A stretch of 64,000 nt of DNA from an uncultured Tenacibaculum sp. (GTDB lineage: Bacteria > Bacteroidota > Bacteroidia > Flavobacteriales > Flavobacteriaceae), in assembly GCA_947492185.1 (NCBI GenBank), contig CANLMR010000007.1, positions 1-64,000 on the forward strand, in the 5' to 3' direction. Position numbers and translations under genes: made by a program. This document shows, one piece after another, positions 26,311 through 36,716 of the stretch. The first letter of the stretch is position 1. Each line of letters begins with the position of its first letter. The notes beneath the pieces are model-generated. The model had not been told where the DNA came from. It ran no database searches and saw only the letters and a list, made by a program, of their open reading frames with translations.

Positions 26311-29300
26311 TGATAACATACGATTTTACAGTATCGTTATTAGGTATGATTAGTACTATTTTTTTGTCTTTCATATTAAGTATAGCGGAATTTCTGATTT
26401 CTTGTTCTATTGGTTCAATTCCATATGAACTTAAATTGCTATAATTATTATGATTTGTCAATAATAAACCTTTTATACTTTCATAAGCACCATGATAGGT
26501 GTTTACAGATTTTGTATTTCCGAAAGCAAGAATATTCTCTTTTTGATTTAGTCTTAACTTACTAAATGTGTTTAAAGGTGAAAGTTGAAATGCTTTAGGT
26601 AAAGTTTTAAAGTTGTTAAAACTTCCATTATTATTTTCGATGTAACCAGAAGAAAGATTATTCACATAATATTTACGAGCTTTTTCTACTTCTTTTTTGG
26701 TTAATACTTCACTAATTGTTTTTGTAGCATAATCTTTATACTTAACAAATCTTTTCTTGATAATATTCATTTGAGATGCTAGTTCATCTTTAGAATAAAT
26801 AGGGTAGTACTTACCATTTATATTATATGCTAAAACAGTTTCTTTTTTACCATTACCATCAAAATCGGAATGATACATGTTTAATGGAGCATCTATAGTA
26901 GCTTTAAATTTAGTATTAGTTCCCCAGTTACCTAATAAAATATCTTGATCGCCATCGTTGTCTATATCAAACATGGTAACGGTTTGCCAAAGCCCCATAA
27001 GTTTTGGAAACTCATTAGTTAAAGTTAACTTACTTTTTTTATTTATATAGATTTTAGGATAATCCCATTCAGTAGTCACTATTAAATCTTTATTGCCATC
27101 GTTGTTCAAATCTGTCCAAATAGCATCAGTAACGTGAGATTTAAGTTTAAAGTTTTGGTCAGTTGTGAAATTACCTTTACCATCATTAATTAGTATGTAT
27201 GAATTAATTGATTGGCCAAAATCATTTGGGTTTGATCTGTTTCCTACAAATAAATCAATATCACCATCGTTATCATAATCATATGGTTTAACACAAGTAG
27301 TTATATTTTTGTTAGCAGGAATAGAGTTTGAAAGAGTAAAGTTTCCATTGTCGTTTAAATATAATCTATCAAGTTCATATTTCCAGTTTCTTCTTTCATT
27401 TATTCCACTTCCTACATATAAATCTAAGTCACCATCATTATCTGCATCGAAAAAGGTAGAACAAGTATCTTCAAAAAAAACATCCTTTTCTATATTAGGT
27501 ATTTCTTTAGCTATTAATTCTTTTCCGTTATTTAAAAACAGTTTAGCTGGATTTCCACACCCATTTCCAATAAATACATCATCAAATCCATTTTTATCTA
27601 TATCACCGATAGATAATGAAGGACCAGAGGTTGAAACTTTATATGGAATTAAACGTTCAACGTAAAAATCGTTGTACTTATCTTCTTTATGTGTATAGTT
27701 TAAAGTATTTGTTTCAGTAAATAAAGTAGGTGTTTTTACTTCTCTTGACGACCATTTTTTCAAACCTTCTTGATTATACTTAATTGTATTAAGCTTGTTG
27801 ATTTCTGAGTTAGTTATAGTTTGAACATTATTATTAGGCCATATTACTTGTATAGAATCTATCTTATTAATTGTATCTAATCCAAAATGAAGATTGTTAT
27901 CAACTGAAGAAATGAATCCTCTTGAATTGAAAAGCTGTTTTAATTGTTGTTTTTCTTTTGAAAATATAATTGCTTTAGTTCCAATTCCGTTTTGATTTCC
28001 TTTTGAATAGTTAAATTTTAACTTAATAAAGTTTTTGTTAGTTGTTGTGTTTTCATGTATGAATGAAAAATCATTCATATTATTGGTTATTAAATCTAAA
28101 TCACCATCTAAATCTAAATCAGCATAAGCAGCTCCATTAGAAATAGTATAGTAATCTTCAATCCAATCATTGTTTTTGTTTTCAAATTTTTTAGAATTCC
28201 CTTTGAATATTTGATTAGGCATTGTTCCTTTTGGCATTTCAGTTAAGGAAGCTAATAACCATTCATCTTTTGATTTTGTTTTATCTCGATATTTAAATGT
28301 GCTAGCAACATACATTCTAAAATCTAAATCATTAGGGCGTCTAAGTATACCATTTGCTACAAATAAATCTTGATGGCCATCATTATCATAATCAGCAATT
28401 AAAGGGCTCCAACTCCAATCAGTATCAGCAACACCATTGAATAGTGCTTCTTCGTTAAAAAAAACACCTGAGTTGTTAATTTGTAACATGTTTCTAGCAT
28501 ACTGATCTTTATATCCTAGTTTTTGTAACTGAATTTGTACATTAAGCATAGTATCATCTCCCTCAGATTCTTTAACAGCTCTTTCATCTTTGGGTAACAT
28601 ATCAAGTGTTATTAAATCTTGAAAACCATCACCGTTAATGTCGGCAGCATCACTTCCCATAGAAAATCTACTAATCATAGAGAATTTATTAGCTAAAGAT
28701 TCGGTAAAAGTTCCATCTTGATTATTTATGTAATAATAATCATCTTCATGGAAATCATTACATACGTAAATATCATCCCAACCGTCATTATTGAAATCGG
28801 CGATAGAAGCACTTAATCCATAACCGTTTGCTCCTCCAAATATTTTTGCTTTTTCACTATAATCAGTGAATGTGTTATTGTTGTTTTGTAGTAAAGCATC
28901 ACCTGTTAAGCCAGTTCTTTTCTCTCTAAGCATGGCTGGTCCGTGAGATGTTTTTGTGTGTACAGCATGATTAACGATATAAACATCTAAATCATCATCT
29001 TTATCATAGTCAAAAAAATATGCTTGCGTAGAATAACCTTTATAGTCTAAGTTGTATTCTTTTGATTTTTCAGAGAATGTGTTATCTCCGTTATTAATGT
29101 AGAGCTCATTATGACCTTTGAAGTCTAAAAGACCTGAAACAGCACAAATATAGATATCTAAATAACCATCATTATTTATATCTACTATTGTTGCACCAGT
29201 TTGCCAGTCTGATTTACCCTTTACACCGGCTTTTTCAGTTATATCTTCAAATTTTAAATTCCCTTTATTTAAATATAATTTATTATCTCCTTTATTAGAT

Positions 29301-29560
29301 ATAAAAAAGAGATCAGGTAAACTATCATTATTAAAATCACCAACGCTTACACCACCACCATTATAGTAGTATATGTAATTTATGATATTGTGTTTTACAT
29401 CATCAGTAATTTCATTTTTAAACGATAAGCCTGTTGCTTCAGGAGTTAATTTTTTGAATAAATAATTCTTGTTAGTTTGGTTGTTTTGGGGGTGTTCCTT
29501 CTTGCAGCTACTTAATATAAGGGAAAGTAGTATAACTACCATTAAAAGCTTAGTTTTCAT
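26300..29560 (-). CDS. FG-GAP/VCBS repeat lipoprotein with ASPIC/UnbV domain (CRTAC1-like)
   Basis: A 1086-residue lipoprotein (MKTKLLMVVILLSLILSSC) with many calcium-binding FG-GAP repeats such as GDFNNDSLPDLFFISN, DINNDGYLDIYICA, DYDKDDDLDVYIVN and DYDNDGDIDLFVGN. These form one or two seven-bladed propellers. Around the middle, NGIGTKAIIF and IQVIWPNN form the ASPIC/UnbV module. It is anchored to the outer membrane, probably at the surface. It is encoded directly ahead of the haloperoxidase (11-base overlap) and downstream of a SusC/SusD pair, from which a terminator-like hairpin separates it. The binding partner is unknown. Confidence 0.9.
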   Translation of the reverse strand: MKTKLLMVVILLSLILSSCKKEHPQNNQTNKNYLFKKLTPEATGLSFKNEITDDVKHNIINYIYYYNGGGVSVGDFNNDSLPDLFFISNKGDNKLYLNKGNLKFEDITEKAGVKGKSDWQTGATIVDINNDGYLDIYICAVSGLLDFKGHNELYINNGDNTFSEKSKEYNLDYKGYSTQAYFFDYDKDDDLDVYIVNHAVHTKTSHGPAMLREKRTGLTGDALLQNNNNTFTDYSEKAKIFGGANGYGLSASIADFNNDGWDDIYVCNDFHEDDYYYINNQDGTFTESLANKFSMISRFSMGSDAADINGDGFQDLITLDMLPKDERAVKESEGDDTMLNVQIQLQKLGYKDQYARNMLQINNSGVFFNEEALFNGVADTDWSWSPLIADYDNDGHQDLFVANGILRRPNDLDFRMYVASTFKYRDKTKSKDEWLLASLTEMPKGTMPNQIFKGNSKKFENKNNDWIEDYYTISNGAAYADLDLDGDLDLITNNMNDFSFIHENTTTNKNFIKLKFNYSKGNQNGIGTKAIIFSKEKQQLKQLFNSRGFISSVDNNLHFGLDTINKIDSIQVIWPNNNVQTITNSEINKLNTIKYNQEGLKKWSSREVKTPTLFTETNTLNYTHKEDKYNDFYVERLIPYKVSTSGPSLSIGDIDKNGFDDVFIGNGCGNPAKLFLNNGKELIAKEIPNIEKDVFFEDTCSTFFDADNDGDLDLYVGSGINERRNWKYELDRLYLNDNGNFTLSNSIPANKNITTCVKPYDYDNDGDIDLFVGNRSNPNDFGQSINSYILINDGKGNFTTDQNFKLKSHVTDAIWTDLNNDGNKDLIVTTEWDYPKIYINKKSKLTLTNEFPKLMGLWQTVTMFDIDNDGDQDILLGNWGTNTKFKATIDAPLNMYHSDFDGNGKKETVLAYNINGKYYPIYSKDELASQMNIIKKRFVKYKDYATKTISEVLTKKEVEKARKYYVNNLSSGYIENNNGSFNNFKTLPKAFQLSPLNTFSKLRLNQKENILAFGNTKSVNTYHGAYESIKGLLLTNHNNYSNLSSYGIEPIEQEIRNSAILNMKDKKIVLIIPNNDTVKSYVINEN

Positions 29561-29591
29561 TAATCAGAAGAAAGATTTAATGTTAATAAAA

Positions 29592-29621
29592 GAAAAGGGG
29601 TTGTTTAAACAACCCCTTTTG
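29592..29621 (-). terminator. Terminator between the second SusD and the FG-GAP gene
   Basis: AAAAGGGGTTGTTT and AAACAACCCCTTTT form a long hairpin ending in T's on the minus strand, 16 bases beyond the SusD stop. It would end or attenuate SusC/SusD transcripts before the FG-GAP/haloperoxidase pair. Confidence 0.85.
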
Positions 29622-29636
29622 TGATTAATTCATTAT

Positions 29637-31163
29637 TTAGTTTTGGGCTCCAGGAGAGTTGAAATCACTCTCGAAAGCTGGAACAGGCCAGTATTCTAAA
29701 TATCCATAATTAATTGTTGCATTAGTGTTTAATACACCAGCCGCATCTAATACATGTGCACCAGTTCTTGAACCAGCAGCAACACCATATCTTCTTGCAT
29801 CATAAAAAGAAAGATTTCTAAAGATTAATGCTAATCTTCTTTCTTTACGAACTTCTTCCCAAGCATCAGCTTGTGATAATCCAGTTCCTACAGTGGCAGC
29901 TAATCCAGAACTTTGTAGAGTTCTAACAGCATCTAAGTGTGCTAAACCTCCATCAATATCTGAAGTTCTAATTTTTGCCTCAGCTAATAATAATTCATTC
30001 TCTTCATGAGTTCCTCCATAGTATAACTTAATTGCACCAGCAGTACCAGAAACAATTGGAGAAGGATCTTTCCAGAAGTAGTTACAACCATACTGAATAC
30101 CTCTACCTCTTGGGTTAGGGAATACAAATGGATCAAAATATGCATTTAAACGAGCATCTCCTGCGTTAATATCTTGAATTAAACGTGGACTTGGGAAATA
30201 CCAGAAACCAGATACAACACCAGGTAACCATCCGTTATCTAATACAGTAGCCTCTGATGTCATAGCGAAAGCTTCATTATTGTTGCTTACACCATTATTA
30301 CACCAAGTGATTACGTTAGTCCAATCAGCAGCAGTCATATCAGTAACTTTAGTACTGTATACTAAGTTACGAGCTCTTAAACTGTTGATGTTTTTAACTA
30401 ATCCAGCCATGTCAACTTTAGTACTAGCAATATCAATTTGCACTCCAGTGAAAATATCATTGAATGCAGTAGCATCTGCAACACCATTAACTAATGTAGT
30501 AAGCTCATCTAATAAACGATTAGATTCAGCAACTAAAGCAGCACTGTTAACAAAAGCATCGTTTGTCTCACCAGGAACGTCGTTAATAATACCTTGTTCA
30601 TACATTAATCCAATTCTATGGTAAGAATAAGCTTTCCACCATAAAGCCCAAGCTCTATATGCATCTTTTTGAGAATCGCTAGCACCAACAACGTTATCAA
30701 CATTTGTTAAAATAACATTTGCGTGATTGTTAGCTGCATAATATTCAGCCCACTCATATTGTGTTGGGTTGTCAGAACCTGCAGCTCTCGTGTTTCTAAC
30801 TGCAATTTCACCTGGTTGTGGTCCACCTGCAGGAGGTGTTACCGTGCTACCATCGTCCATTATAATAGAAGAAGTTTGGTTTACCCAACGTCCTCCGAAG
30901 TTACCCCAAGGCATAGTTAAGTTATCTCCCATTGTTTCATGGTAACCAGCTACAAACCAAAAGTTTACACTTCTAGCAGGGTCTGTAGTGTGAACATACA
31001 TACCTTTAGCATATCCTGTCATTCCAGTAGGCGTTGCTAAAGCAGCTAATGTAGGTTCGTTTAAGTTTACAGGCTCTATGTCAGTATCTAAAAGATTGTC
31101 TTGACAAGATGTTAATACTAATAAACCTAAAACGAATATCGATAATAATCTAAATTTTTTCAT
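29637..31163 (-). CDS. SusD/RagB-family lipoprotein (second pair)
   Basis: A 508-residue lipoprotein (LVLTSCQD lipobox). It shows the SusD pattern: WAEYYAANNHANVILTNVD and YRAWALWWKAYSYHRIGLMY in the helical half, and ENELLLAEAKIRTSDIDGGLAHLDAVR plus WEEVRKERRLALIFRNLSFYDARRYG near the C-terminus. It lies 19 bases after its SusC partner. It differs strongly from the first SusD in the ligand-binding middle, so the two systems probably import different substrates. Confidence 0.92.
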   Translation of the reverse strand: MKKFRLLSIFVLGLLVLTSCQDNLLDTDIEPVNLNEPTLAALATPTGMTGYAKGMYVHTTDPARSVNFWFVAGYHETMGDNLTMPWGNFGGRWVNQTSSIIMDDGSTVTPPAGGPQPGEIAVRNTRAAGSDNPTQYEWAEYYAANNHANVILTNVDNVVGASDSQKDAYRAWALWWKAYSYHRIGLMYEQGIINDVPGETNDAFVNSAALVAESNRLLDELTTLVNGVADATAFNDIFTGVQIDIASTKVDMAGLVKNINSLRARNLVYSTKVTDMTAADWTNVITWCNNGVSNNNEAFAMTSEATVLDNGWLPGVVSGFWYFPSPRLIQDINAGDARLNAYFDPFVFPNPRGRGIQYGCNYFWKDPSPIVSGTAGAIKLYYGGTHEENELLLAEAKIRTSDIDGGLAHLDAVRTLQSSGLAATVGTGLSQADAWEEVRKERRLALIFRNLSFYDARRYGVAAGSRTGAHVLDAAGVLNTNATINYGYLEYWPVPAFESDFNSPGAQN

Positions 31164-31182
31164 CTTAATATTTGTTTTTATT

Positions 31183-34100
31183 TTAGAAAGAAATATTTAT
31201 ACCTAAGTTAATACTCCTAGTGTTAGGCATAGTAAATTCATCAAAACCTCTTTGGAATGTATTACCAAAAGTTCTAGAAGCTTCTGGATCTAAACCAGTA
31301 TAATCAGTAATAGTTAATAAGTTTCTTCCTGAAATTCTTACATCTAAAGCATCAATAAAGTCAGACTTTATAAATTTCTTTAATTTAAAGTTTACAGCTA
31401 CACTTCTTAATCTTAAGAAAGAAGCATCTTCTAAGAAATGAGATAAAGGAACATTAGTGTTATACAAAGAAGTATAATACTGAACAAAAGCTCCAGTTTG
31501 TTGAGTTCCCGAAGGATCTTCAATTGTAACAGGAACAGATGTATCTGAATGTAACCCATTATTGTATAACCATTGCTTAGCATTGTTATAAACGTCTAAA
31601 CCTTGGAACCAGTCTAACTGTAATGATAAGTTAACAAAATCACTAATTTGGAAATCGTTAATAAAAGTCATTACGAAATCAGGCTGAGAACTACCTAAGG
31701 TTCTTTTGTCTGGAGTAATAACTACATTACCAGTATTTTTATTTACAATATATCCACTACTTGCTTTAGTAAAGTTTCCTTGATCTGCAGTAGGGATAAT
31801 TAAGTTCCCGTCTAAATCGGTTTCATTTAAGTCTTCAACAACTTTGAATAAAGAGAAAGTACCAACTTCTTGACCTTCTTCTAACACGAAGTTATCACTA
31901 ACTACTAGTGGTTGACCACTCGAAATTCTATCTAAGACAGCTTGTGATTTTGTAAAACGAACACCAAAGTTCCAACCGAAATCTTCTGAAGTATAAACTT
32001 GAGTATCTGCAGAGAATTCAATACCATTACTTGATAAGTCATAGTTGTTAGATTGAATACCACCAGCACCTGTAGTTGGAGCTAATTCACCTCTAAAGAT
32101 TGCACCTGTAGTTTCTCTTGTAAAGTAGTTAACAAAACCATTTACGCTAGAAAACCAAGCACCTTCACTTGGGCTAAATCCATAATCTAAACCAACTTCT
32201 AATTCTTTAGTTTTTTCTACTTCTAAAGCTTCGTTAGATAAAGTAGCTGGAAAAGCTGAACCTACATCACTACCTAAAGTACTACTAGATAAAGTGATTA
32301 AGTTATTACCAAATGGAGGTTGGATACCAGCCTCACCATATGCAGCTCTTACCTTTAATAAGTTTACAGCGTCACTTTCAAAAGTTTCACCAATGTTAAA
32401 ATATGCATCAGCTCTTGGGAAAGTGAAATCTAATCCAGATCCAAATCTATTAGAAAAATCCTGTCTGAAACCTGCAGAGAAACCAAATAAACTTCCAAAA
32501 TCAAACTTCTGATTAATTAAGTAACCATATGTTCTAAATTGAGAGTTAAAGAATGGGTTTAATGTTTTTGTAGATGATTGGTTAACATTAAATGAACCAA
32601 AAGCACCAAATGGATTGTCAGTACCACTTACACTATTAGAAGTAAGCTCTTGATCTCTCCAGTCAAAGTTAGCAGTTGTAGTAGATACAATATTCGTATC
32701 CCATCCAAATTGCTCTTTAAAGTCAAGAATTAAGTTAGCAGAAGCTAAGAAGTTCTGGAAATATTCTTGATTTGTAATAAAGTTAATTCTACCAGTTTTG
32801 TTATTTGTAATAACTCTTTCTTGTTGGTGGTCACTTTTGTTTTCTTGGAAGAAAGTAAAGTTTTGTGTATAGGTATCGTAACCGTACTTAACATCAAAGC
32901 TTAAATAATCAGTTGGCTTGTAGTTTATGTTAAAGTTAGAGATATAACGCGTAACTTCATCTAGCCTTGTTTGATATCTTCTAAAGAAGAAAGGGTTAGT
33001 TGAGTTTGGATCTGTTAAATCTGGTTGAACTACAAAATCATTATCACTGTTTCTTACATTTAATAAATCAACGTGTGGTAAGTTTTGGAATACGTTATTG
33101 ATTAAGTTGTTTGCATTTGCATTATCCGTGTTAGTACCAGTGTCATTTGAACTATTAATAACATCAAAACGCCCAGTTACTTTTAAGTTTTCAGCTAAAT
33201 CAACTCCTAAGTTGAAACGAGCATCATACTTTACATATTGACCTTCAACTAATACAGATTCTTGTTCTGTTCTGTTAGCAGCTAATAAGTAGCTAGTCTT
33301 TTCTGTACCACCTACTAAATTAACACCTAAAGTTTGGTTTATAGCCGTATTGAATAATACGTCGGTAGCATCAAAAGTTTGTTCCGCGAAAGGAGTATCA
33401 TTGATACCTGCTGCACCTAATTGAGATGTTCCTACTGTAACAGGGTTAATAGCAACCGCTCCATATTGAGCTTCGTTGTTTAAATCTGTAACTCTTACTC
33501 CAGTTAAATCTGTTAAGAATCCTTGAGCATCAGTTTGGTATCTGTGGAATTTAGATCTTTTTAAATCATCTCCAGTGATAGCATTAACAACACCTAAATC
33601 AGTTCTAACAGTAACTCTCATTTTACCTGCTTTACCTTTCTTAGTAATGATGTTGATTACACCATTTGCTCCTTGAGCACCATAAATTGTACCGGCAGCA
33701 GCACCAGAAATTGTTTCAACTCTTTCGATAGTACTGAAATCGATATCAGCTAAACGTGAACTTTGGTTAGATGCACCACCTACACTAGAACTAGTTGTTA
33801 AAATTTGCACTCCATCAATTAAAATCATTGGTTGAGAACTATTAAGAGAGTTAATTGCTCTTAATACGATGTTTTGTTGCTGACCAGGTTGACCAGTTGT
33901 AGACTGAACTACTGTACCAGCAATTTTTCCTTGTAAAGCTTGGTCGATAGATTGGGTACCAGGGGATTCTAATTTTTGAGAAGAAATCGAGTTTACCGAA
34001 ACCCCTAATTTTTTCTTAGATGTTCCTGTTGCTACCCCCGTTACAACTACTTCTTCTAATACGTTGCTGTCTTCTCCCATAACAACGTTAATTGAGTTAG

Positions 34101-34359
34101 AGTTTCCAACCGTTTTTTCAACAGTTTTCATTCCAACAAATCTAAAAACTAATACGTCTCCTGTGTTAGCTTTGATAGTGTATTTTCCATCAAAATCAGT
34201 TTCCGTACCAGAGGCAGAACCCTTTTTCTGCACACTAACTCCAGGTAACGGTCCTGATTCATCTGAAACAATACCTGAAATTGTTTTTTCTTGTGCAAAG
34301 GAAACCTGCACAATAAACGCAAAGAATAGCGCCAAAATTCCATTAAATTTTGTTATCAT
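31183..34359 (-). CDS. SusC/RagA-family TonB-dependent transporter (second pair)
   Basis: A 1058-residue transporter: signal peptide MITKFNGILALFFAFIVQVS, regulatory domain GIVSDESGPLPGVSVQKKG, TonB-box-like LEEVVVTGVATGTSKKK, plug with PMILIDGVQILT and AGTIYGAQGANGVINIITKKG, and a barrel ending SINLGINISF. The first ~90 residues are almost the same as in the other SusC and the upstream DNA also shares short blocks, so the two genes share an ancestral 5' module; the barrels have diverged. It is cotranscribed with the following SusD. Confidence 0.95.
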   Translation of the reverse strand: MITKFNGILALFFAFIVQVSFAQEKTISGIVSDESGPLPGVSVQKKGSASGTETDFDGKYTIKANTGDVLVFRFVGMKTVEKTVGNSNSINVVMGEDSNVLEEVVVTGVATGTSKKKLGVSVNSISSQKLESPGTQSIDQALQGKIAGTVVQSTTGQPGQQQNIVLRAINSLNSSQPMILIDGVQILTTSSSVGGASNQSSRLADIDFSTIERVETISGAAAGTIYGAQGANGVINIITKKGKAGKMRVTVRTDLGVVNAITGDDLKRSKFHRYQTDAQGFLTDLTGVRVTDLNNEAQYGAVAINPVTVGTSQLGAAGINDTPFAEQTFDATDVLFNTAINQTLGVNLVGGTEKTSYLLAANRTEQESVLVEGQYVKYDARFNLGVDLAENLKVTGRFDVINSSNDTGTNTDNANANNLINNVFQNLPHVDLLNVRNSDNDFVVQPDLTDPNSTNPFFFRRYQTRLDEVTRYISNFNINYKPTDYLSFDVKYGYDTYTQNFTFFQENKSDHQQERVITNNKTGRINFITNQEYFQNFLASANLILDFKEQFGWDTNIVSTTTANFDWRDQELTSNSVSGTDNPFGAFGSFNVNQSSTKTLNPFFNSQFRTYGYLINQKFDFGSLFGFSAGFRQDFSNRFGSGLDFTFPRADAYFNIGETFESDAVNLLKVRAAYGEAGIQPPFGNNLITLSSSTLGSDVGSAFPATLSNEALEVEKTKELEVGLDYGFSPSEGAWFSSVNGFVNYFTRETTGAIFRGELAPTTGAGGIQSNNYDLSSNGIEFSADTQVYTSEDFGWNFGVRFTKSQAVLDRISSGQPLVVSDNFVLEEGQEVGTFSLFKVVEDLNETDLDGNLIIPTADQGNFTKASSGYIVNKNTGNVVITPDKRTLGSSQPDFVMTFINDFQISDFVNLSLQLDWFQGLDVYNNAKQWLYNNGLHSDTSVPVTIEDPSGTQQTGAFVQYYTSLYNTNVPLSHFLEDASFLRLRSVAVNFKLKKFIKSDFIDALDVRISGRNLLTITDYTGLDPEASRTFGNTFQRGFDEFTMPNTRSINLGINISF

Positions 34360-34476
34360 TTTGTATTTATTTGAATTAATGTTTGCTAAAGTCTTAAAAT
34401 AAACTTAAAAAAACAATAAAAAAAGTTAATAAAATGTGAAGTGATTGATATTTATGTTAAAAATAAGTGATTTTTT

Positions 34477-36156
34477 TTAGAAGTAATTTTTAAAGCTTAT
34501 TGATAGGTTAAAACCATTGTAGTTAGTTGTATTTTTGTTGAAGTTGCTGCTGAATACTAAATCGATTTTTGATTTCTTAACAAAGAAAGAATAACCTGCG
34601 CCAAGTGTTATGAAATTGTTTTTTAGTTTATTAATTCCTTCTGTAATTGCTAAATCTGTAATGCTATATAAATATGATTGAAGGTTGGTTTGAATTCTGT
34701 ACTCTAAATTGAATACTGTGTATTTAGTTGAAAAGATACTTTGTTGATTAATACCTCTGATAGAATTAGGTCCTCCAATCCTGAATAATTCATTTACTAA
34801 GTATGAGTTAGATAAAAGTATGTTAGACTCGTTTCTTAAGAAGATTGAGTTTTTAGTATTAATATCAAAGATGTAATAGGTTTCTAAATTAAGTTTATTT
34901 TGGGTTTGATTATGGTCTTCTGTAGTTCTTGTTCCAAATTGATATTTGCTTTGCAAGAAAAATTTAGTTTTAAATATTGGATGTGATTTTTGAGTTTTGT
35001 ATCTATAACTTAACCCTATGAATGAATTGCTGTAGTTTTCTATATTGTTAATTGAGTTGCTTAAAGTGTTGTTGGAAGTCTCAGTTTCAAAATTAATCCC
35101 TATTTCAGATTTAGGATTTAAACTATATAATAAGTTGGTTTGAAATTTTGAATTTAAAAAGGTACTATCTTGTTTGTGTATTTCAAATAAAGTCGAGTTC
35201 GAAATGGGTGAGTTGAACATGTAAGGAGTTTTCGCTTGTAAGTTGATGTTTTGGCTTTCATTGCCGTTAGCGTTCCACGAAAGGTTTAATTCTTCGCCAG
35301 TGTTTAATAGGTTAATTAGTTCTAGATTTAAATTACCAGTTAAAAGTAGTTTTTTGGTAATTGGATTTGTTGAGAAGTTTATAAGCCCATCAAAGCTATT
35401 CTGTTTTCTTTTTTCTAGGTATAAGTATATCGTTGTAGAATCTTTTTTAAATAATACTTCAGGTTGTTTTGTGGTTTTAACGAATTTTAAGCTGTTTATG
35501 TTGTTTGGAATAATGCTTATTTTGTTTTTATCAAAGGTGTCTCCTTTTTTAATTTTTAAAAAATAATTTAAATAACTCCTTGGAAAATCTTTATAACCTT
35601 TAATTAATATTTTTTCAATTACTCTTTTGTTTGATTCATTAATTTTTAAATCGGAAATAATGGTTTTGTTTTTAAGTTGTATGTTAGTTAGTCGAATTGT
35701 AGTGAAGGTTTTTCCTTGTGTAGAAAAGTGATTTTTAACCTGCTGGAGTATTTTTTCTAGGTTTGAGAAATTGATTTTGTCAGATTTAGGTTTTAAGCTT
35801 GGTATGATATCTTTTAAGTAGCTATATTTTTTAGGGATATTTAGTTGTAAAGAGTCAATTCTTTTTCCTAAAGATACTTTATAAACGATAGAATCTTTTT
35901 TTTGATTTGAAATTATTGAATCAATAAAACTATAGAAGAATCCTTTTAGTTTTAAATGATCTAATAAAAGCTCTTTTGAAATTATTTCTTTTTTGTTGAA
36001 TTTGATTCCTTTTAGAATGGAGTTTTCTATAGAATCACTTGAGTATATTTTTACTTGCTTTTTTTGACTAAAAAGATTTTTACTTACTAGTAAAACAAGA
36101 ATAATTAATATTATAACGCTTTTCTTCAATGTAATTGATATGAGGCTAAAGTACAT
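34477..36156 (-). CDS. BamA/TamA-like outer-membrane barrel protein (Omp85 superfamily)
   Basis: About 559 residues. A hydrophobic signal (KKSVIILIILVLLVSKNLFS) is followed by POTRA-like segments (IEKILIKGYKDFPRSYLNYF, KIKKGDTFDKNKI). The barrel carries the Omp85 signature RIGGPNSIRGI (the RGF/Y-type loop) and a C-terminal SISFKNYF. It is shorter than BamA, so it is a TamA- or ShlB-like member rather than the main assembly factor. I use the ATG at 36156; the TTG at 36165 is the track alternative. It is divergent from rpsL. The substrate is unknown. Confidence 0.8.
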   Translation of the reverse strand: MYFSLISITLKKSVIILIILVLLVSKNLFSQKKQVKIYSSDSIENSILKGIKFNKKEIISKELLLDHLKLKGFFYSFIDSIISNQKKDSIVYKVSLGKRIDSLQLNIPKKYSYLKDIIPSLKPKSDKINFSNLEKILQQVKNHFSTQGKTFTTIRLTNIQLKNKTIISDLKINESNKRVIEKILIKGYKDFPRSYLNYFLKIKKGDTFDKNKISIIPNNINSLKFVKTTKQPEVLFKKDSTTIYLYLEKRKQNSFDGLINFSTNPITKKLLLTGNLNLELINLLNTGEELNLSWNANGNESQNINLQAKTPYMFNSPISNSTLFEIHKQDSTFLNSKFQTNLLYSLNPKSEIGINFETETSNNTLSNSINNIENYSNSFIGLSYRYKTQKSHPIFKTKFFLQSKYQFGTRTTEDHNQTQNKLNLETYYIFDINTKNSIFLRNESNILLSNSYLVNELFRIGGPNSIRGINQQSIFSTKYTVFNLEYRIQTNLQSYLYSITDLAITEGINKLKNNFITLGAGYSFFVKKSKIDLVFSSNFNKNTTNYNGFNLSISFKNYF

Positions 36157-36214
36157 TAAAATCAAGAATTTCGGTATAAAATTAATTCTTGTTTTAAAAA
36201 TAACTTACTGATAT

Positions 36215-36244
36215 TTGAATAATTAGAAATAAATCGTACATTTG
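36215..36244 (+). promoter_or_regulatory. Flavobacterial promoter of the rpsL operon
   Basis: TTG at 36215-36217, exactly 19 bases, then TACATTTG at 36237-36244. This is a full match to TTG-N19-TAnnTTTG, about 60 bases before rpsL. The bases after it (CACACT) are repeated at the promoter before rpsH. Confidence 0.85.
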
Positions 36245-36304
36245 CACACTCTTAAAAATAGAGATTTATTAATAAGTACAAACGAAAACAAGTAATTAAT
36301 TAGT

Positions 36305-36685
36305 ATGCCAACTATTCAACAATTAGTTCGTAAAGGAAGAACCAAAATAACTAAGAAGAGTAAATCGGCTGCTTTGACGGCATGTCCTCAAAGACGTGGA
36401 GTTTGTACGCGTGTGTATACAACAACGCCAAAAAAACCTAACTCAGCTATGCGTAAAGTAGCTCGTGTTAGATTGACAAATGGTAATGAGATCAACGCGT
36501 ATATTCCAGGTGAGGGACATAACCTTCAGGAGCACTCGATAGTATTAGTTAGAGGTGGAAGGGTAAAAGATTTACCAGGTGTAAAATACCACATCGTACG
36601 TGGTGCATTAGATACTGCAGGTGTTGAGGGAAGAACTCAACGTAGATCTAAATATGGTGCAAAACGCCCTAAAAACAAAAAGTAA
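36305..36685 (+). CDS. rpsL: 30S ribosomal protein S12
   Basis: A 126-residue S12, part of the decoding centre. Family sequence is unmistakable ([54 protein letters not shown]). The lysines where streptomycin-resistance changes occur (KKPNS and VKDLPG) look wild type. It is the first gene of the rpsL-rpsG-fusA-rpsJ group, behind a full-consensus promoter. Confidence 0.99.
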   Translation: MPTIQQLVRKGRTKITKKSKSAALTACPQRRGVCTRVYTTTPKKPNSAMRKVARVRLTNGNEINAYIPGEGHNLQEHSIVLVRGGRVKDLPGVKYHIVRGALDTAGVEGRTQRRSKYGAKRPKNKK

Positions 36686-36716
36686 GATTAATCAGTAACT
36701 TTTTTAATGTAAAGAC

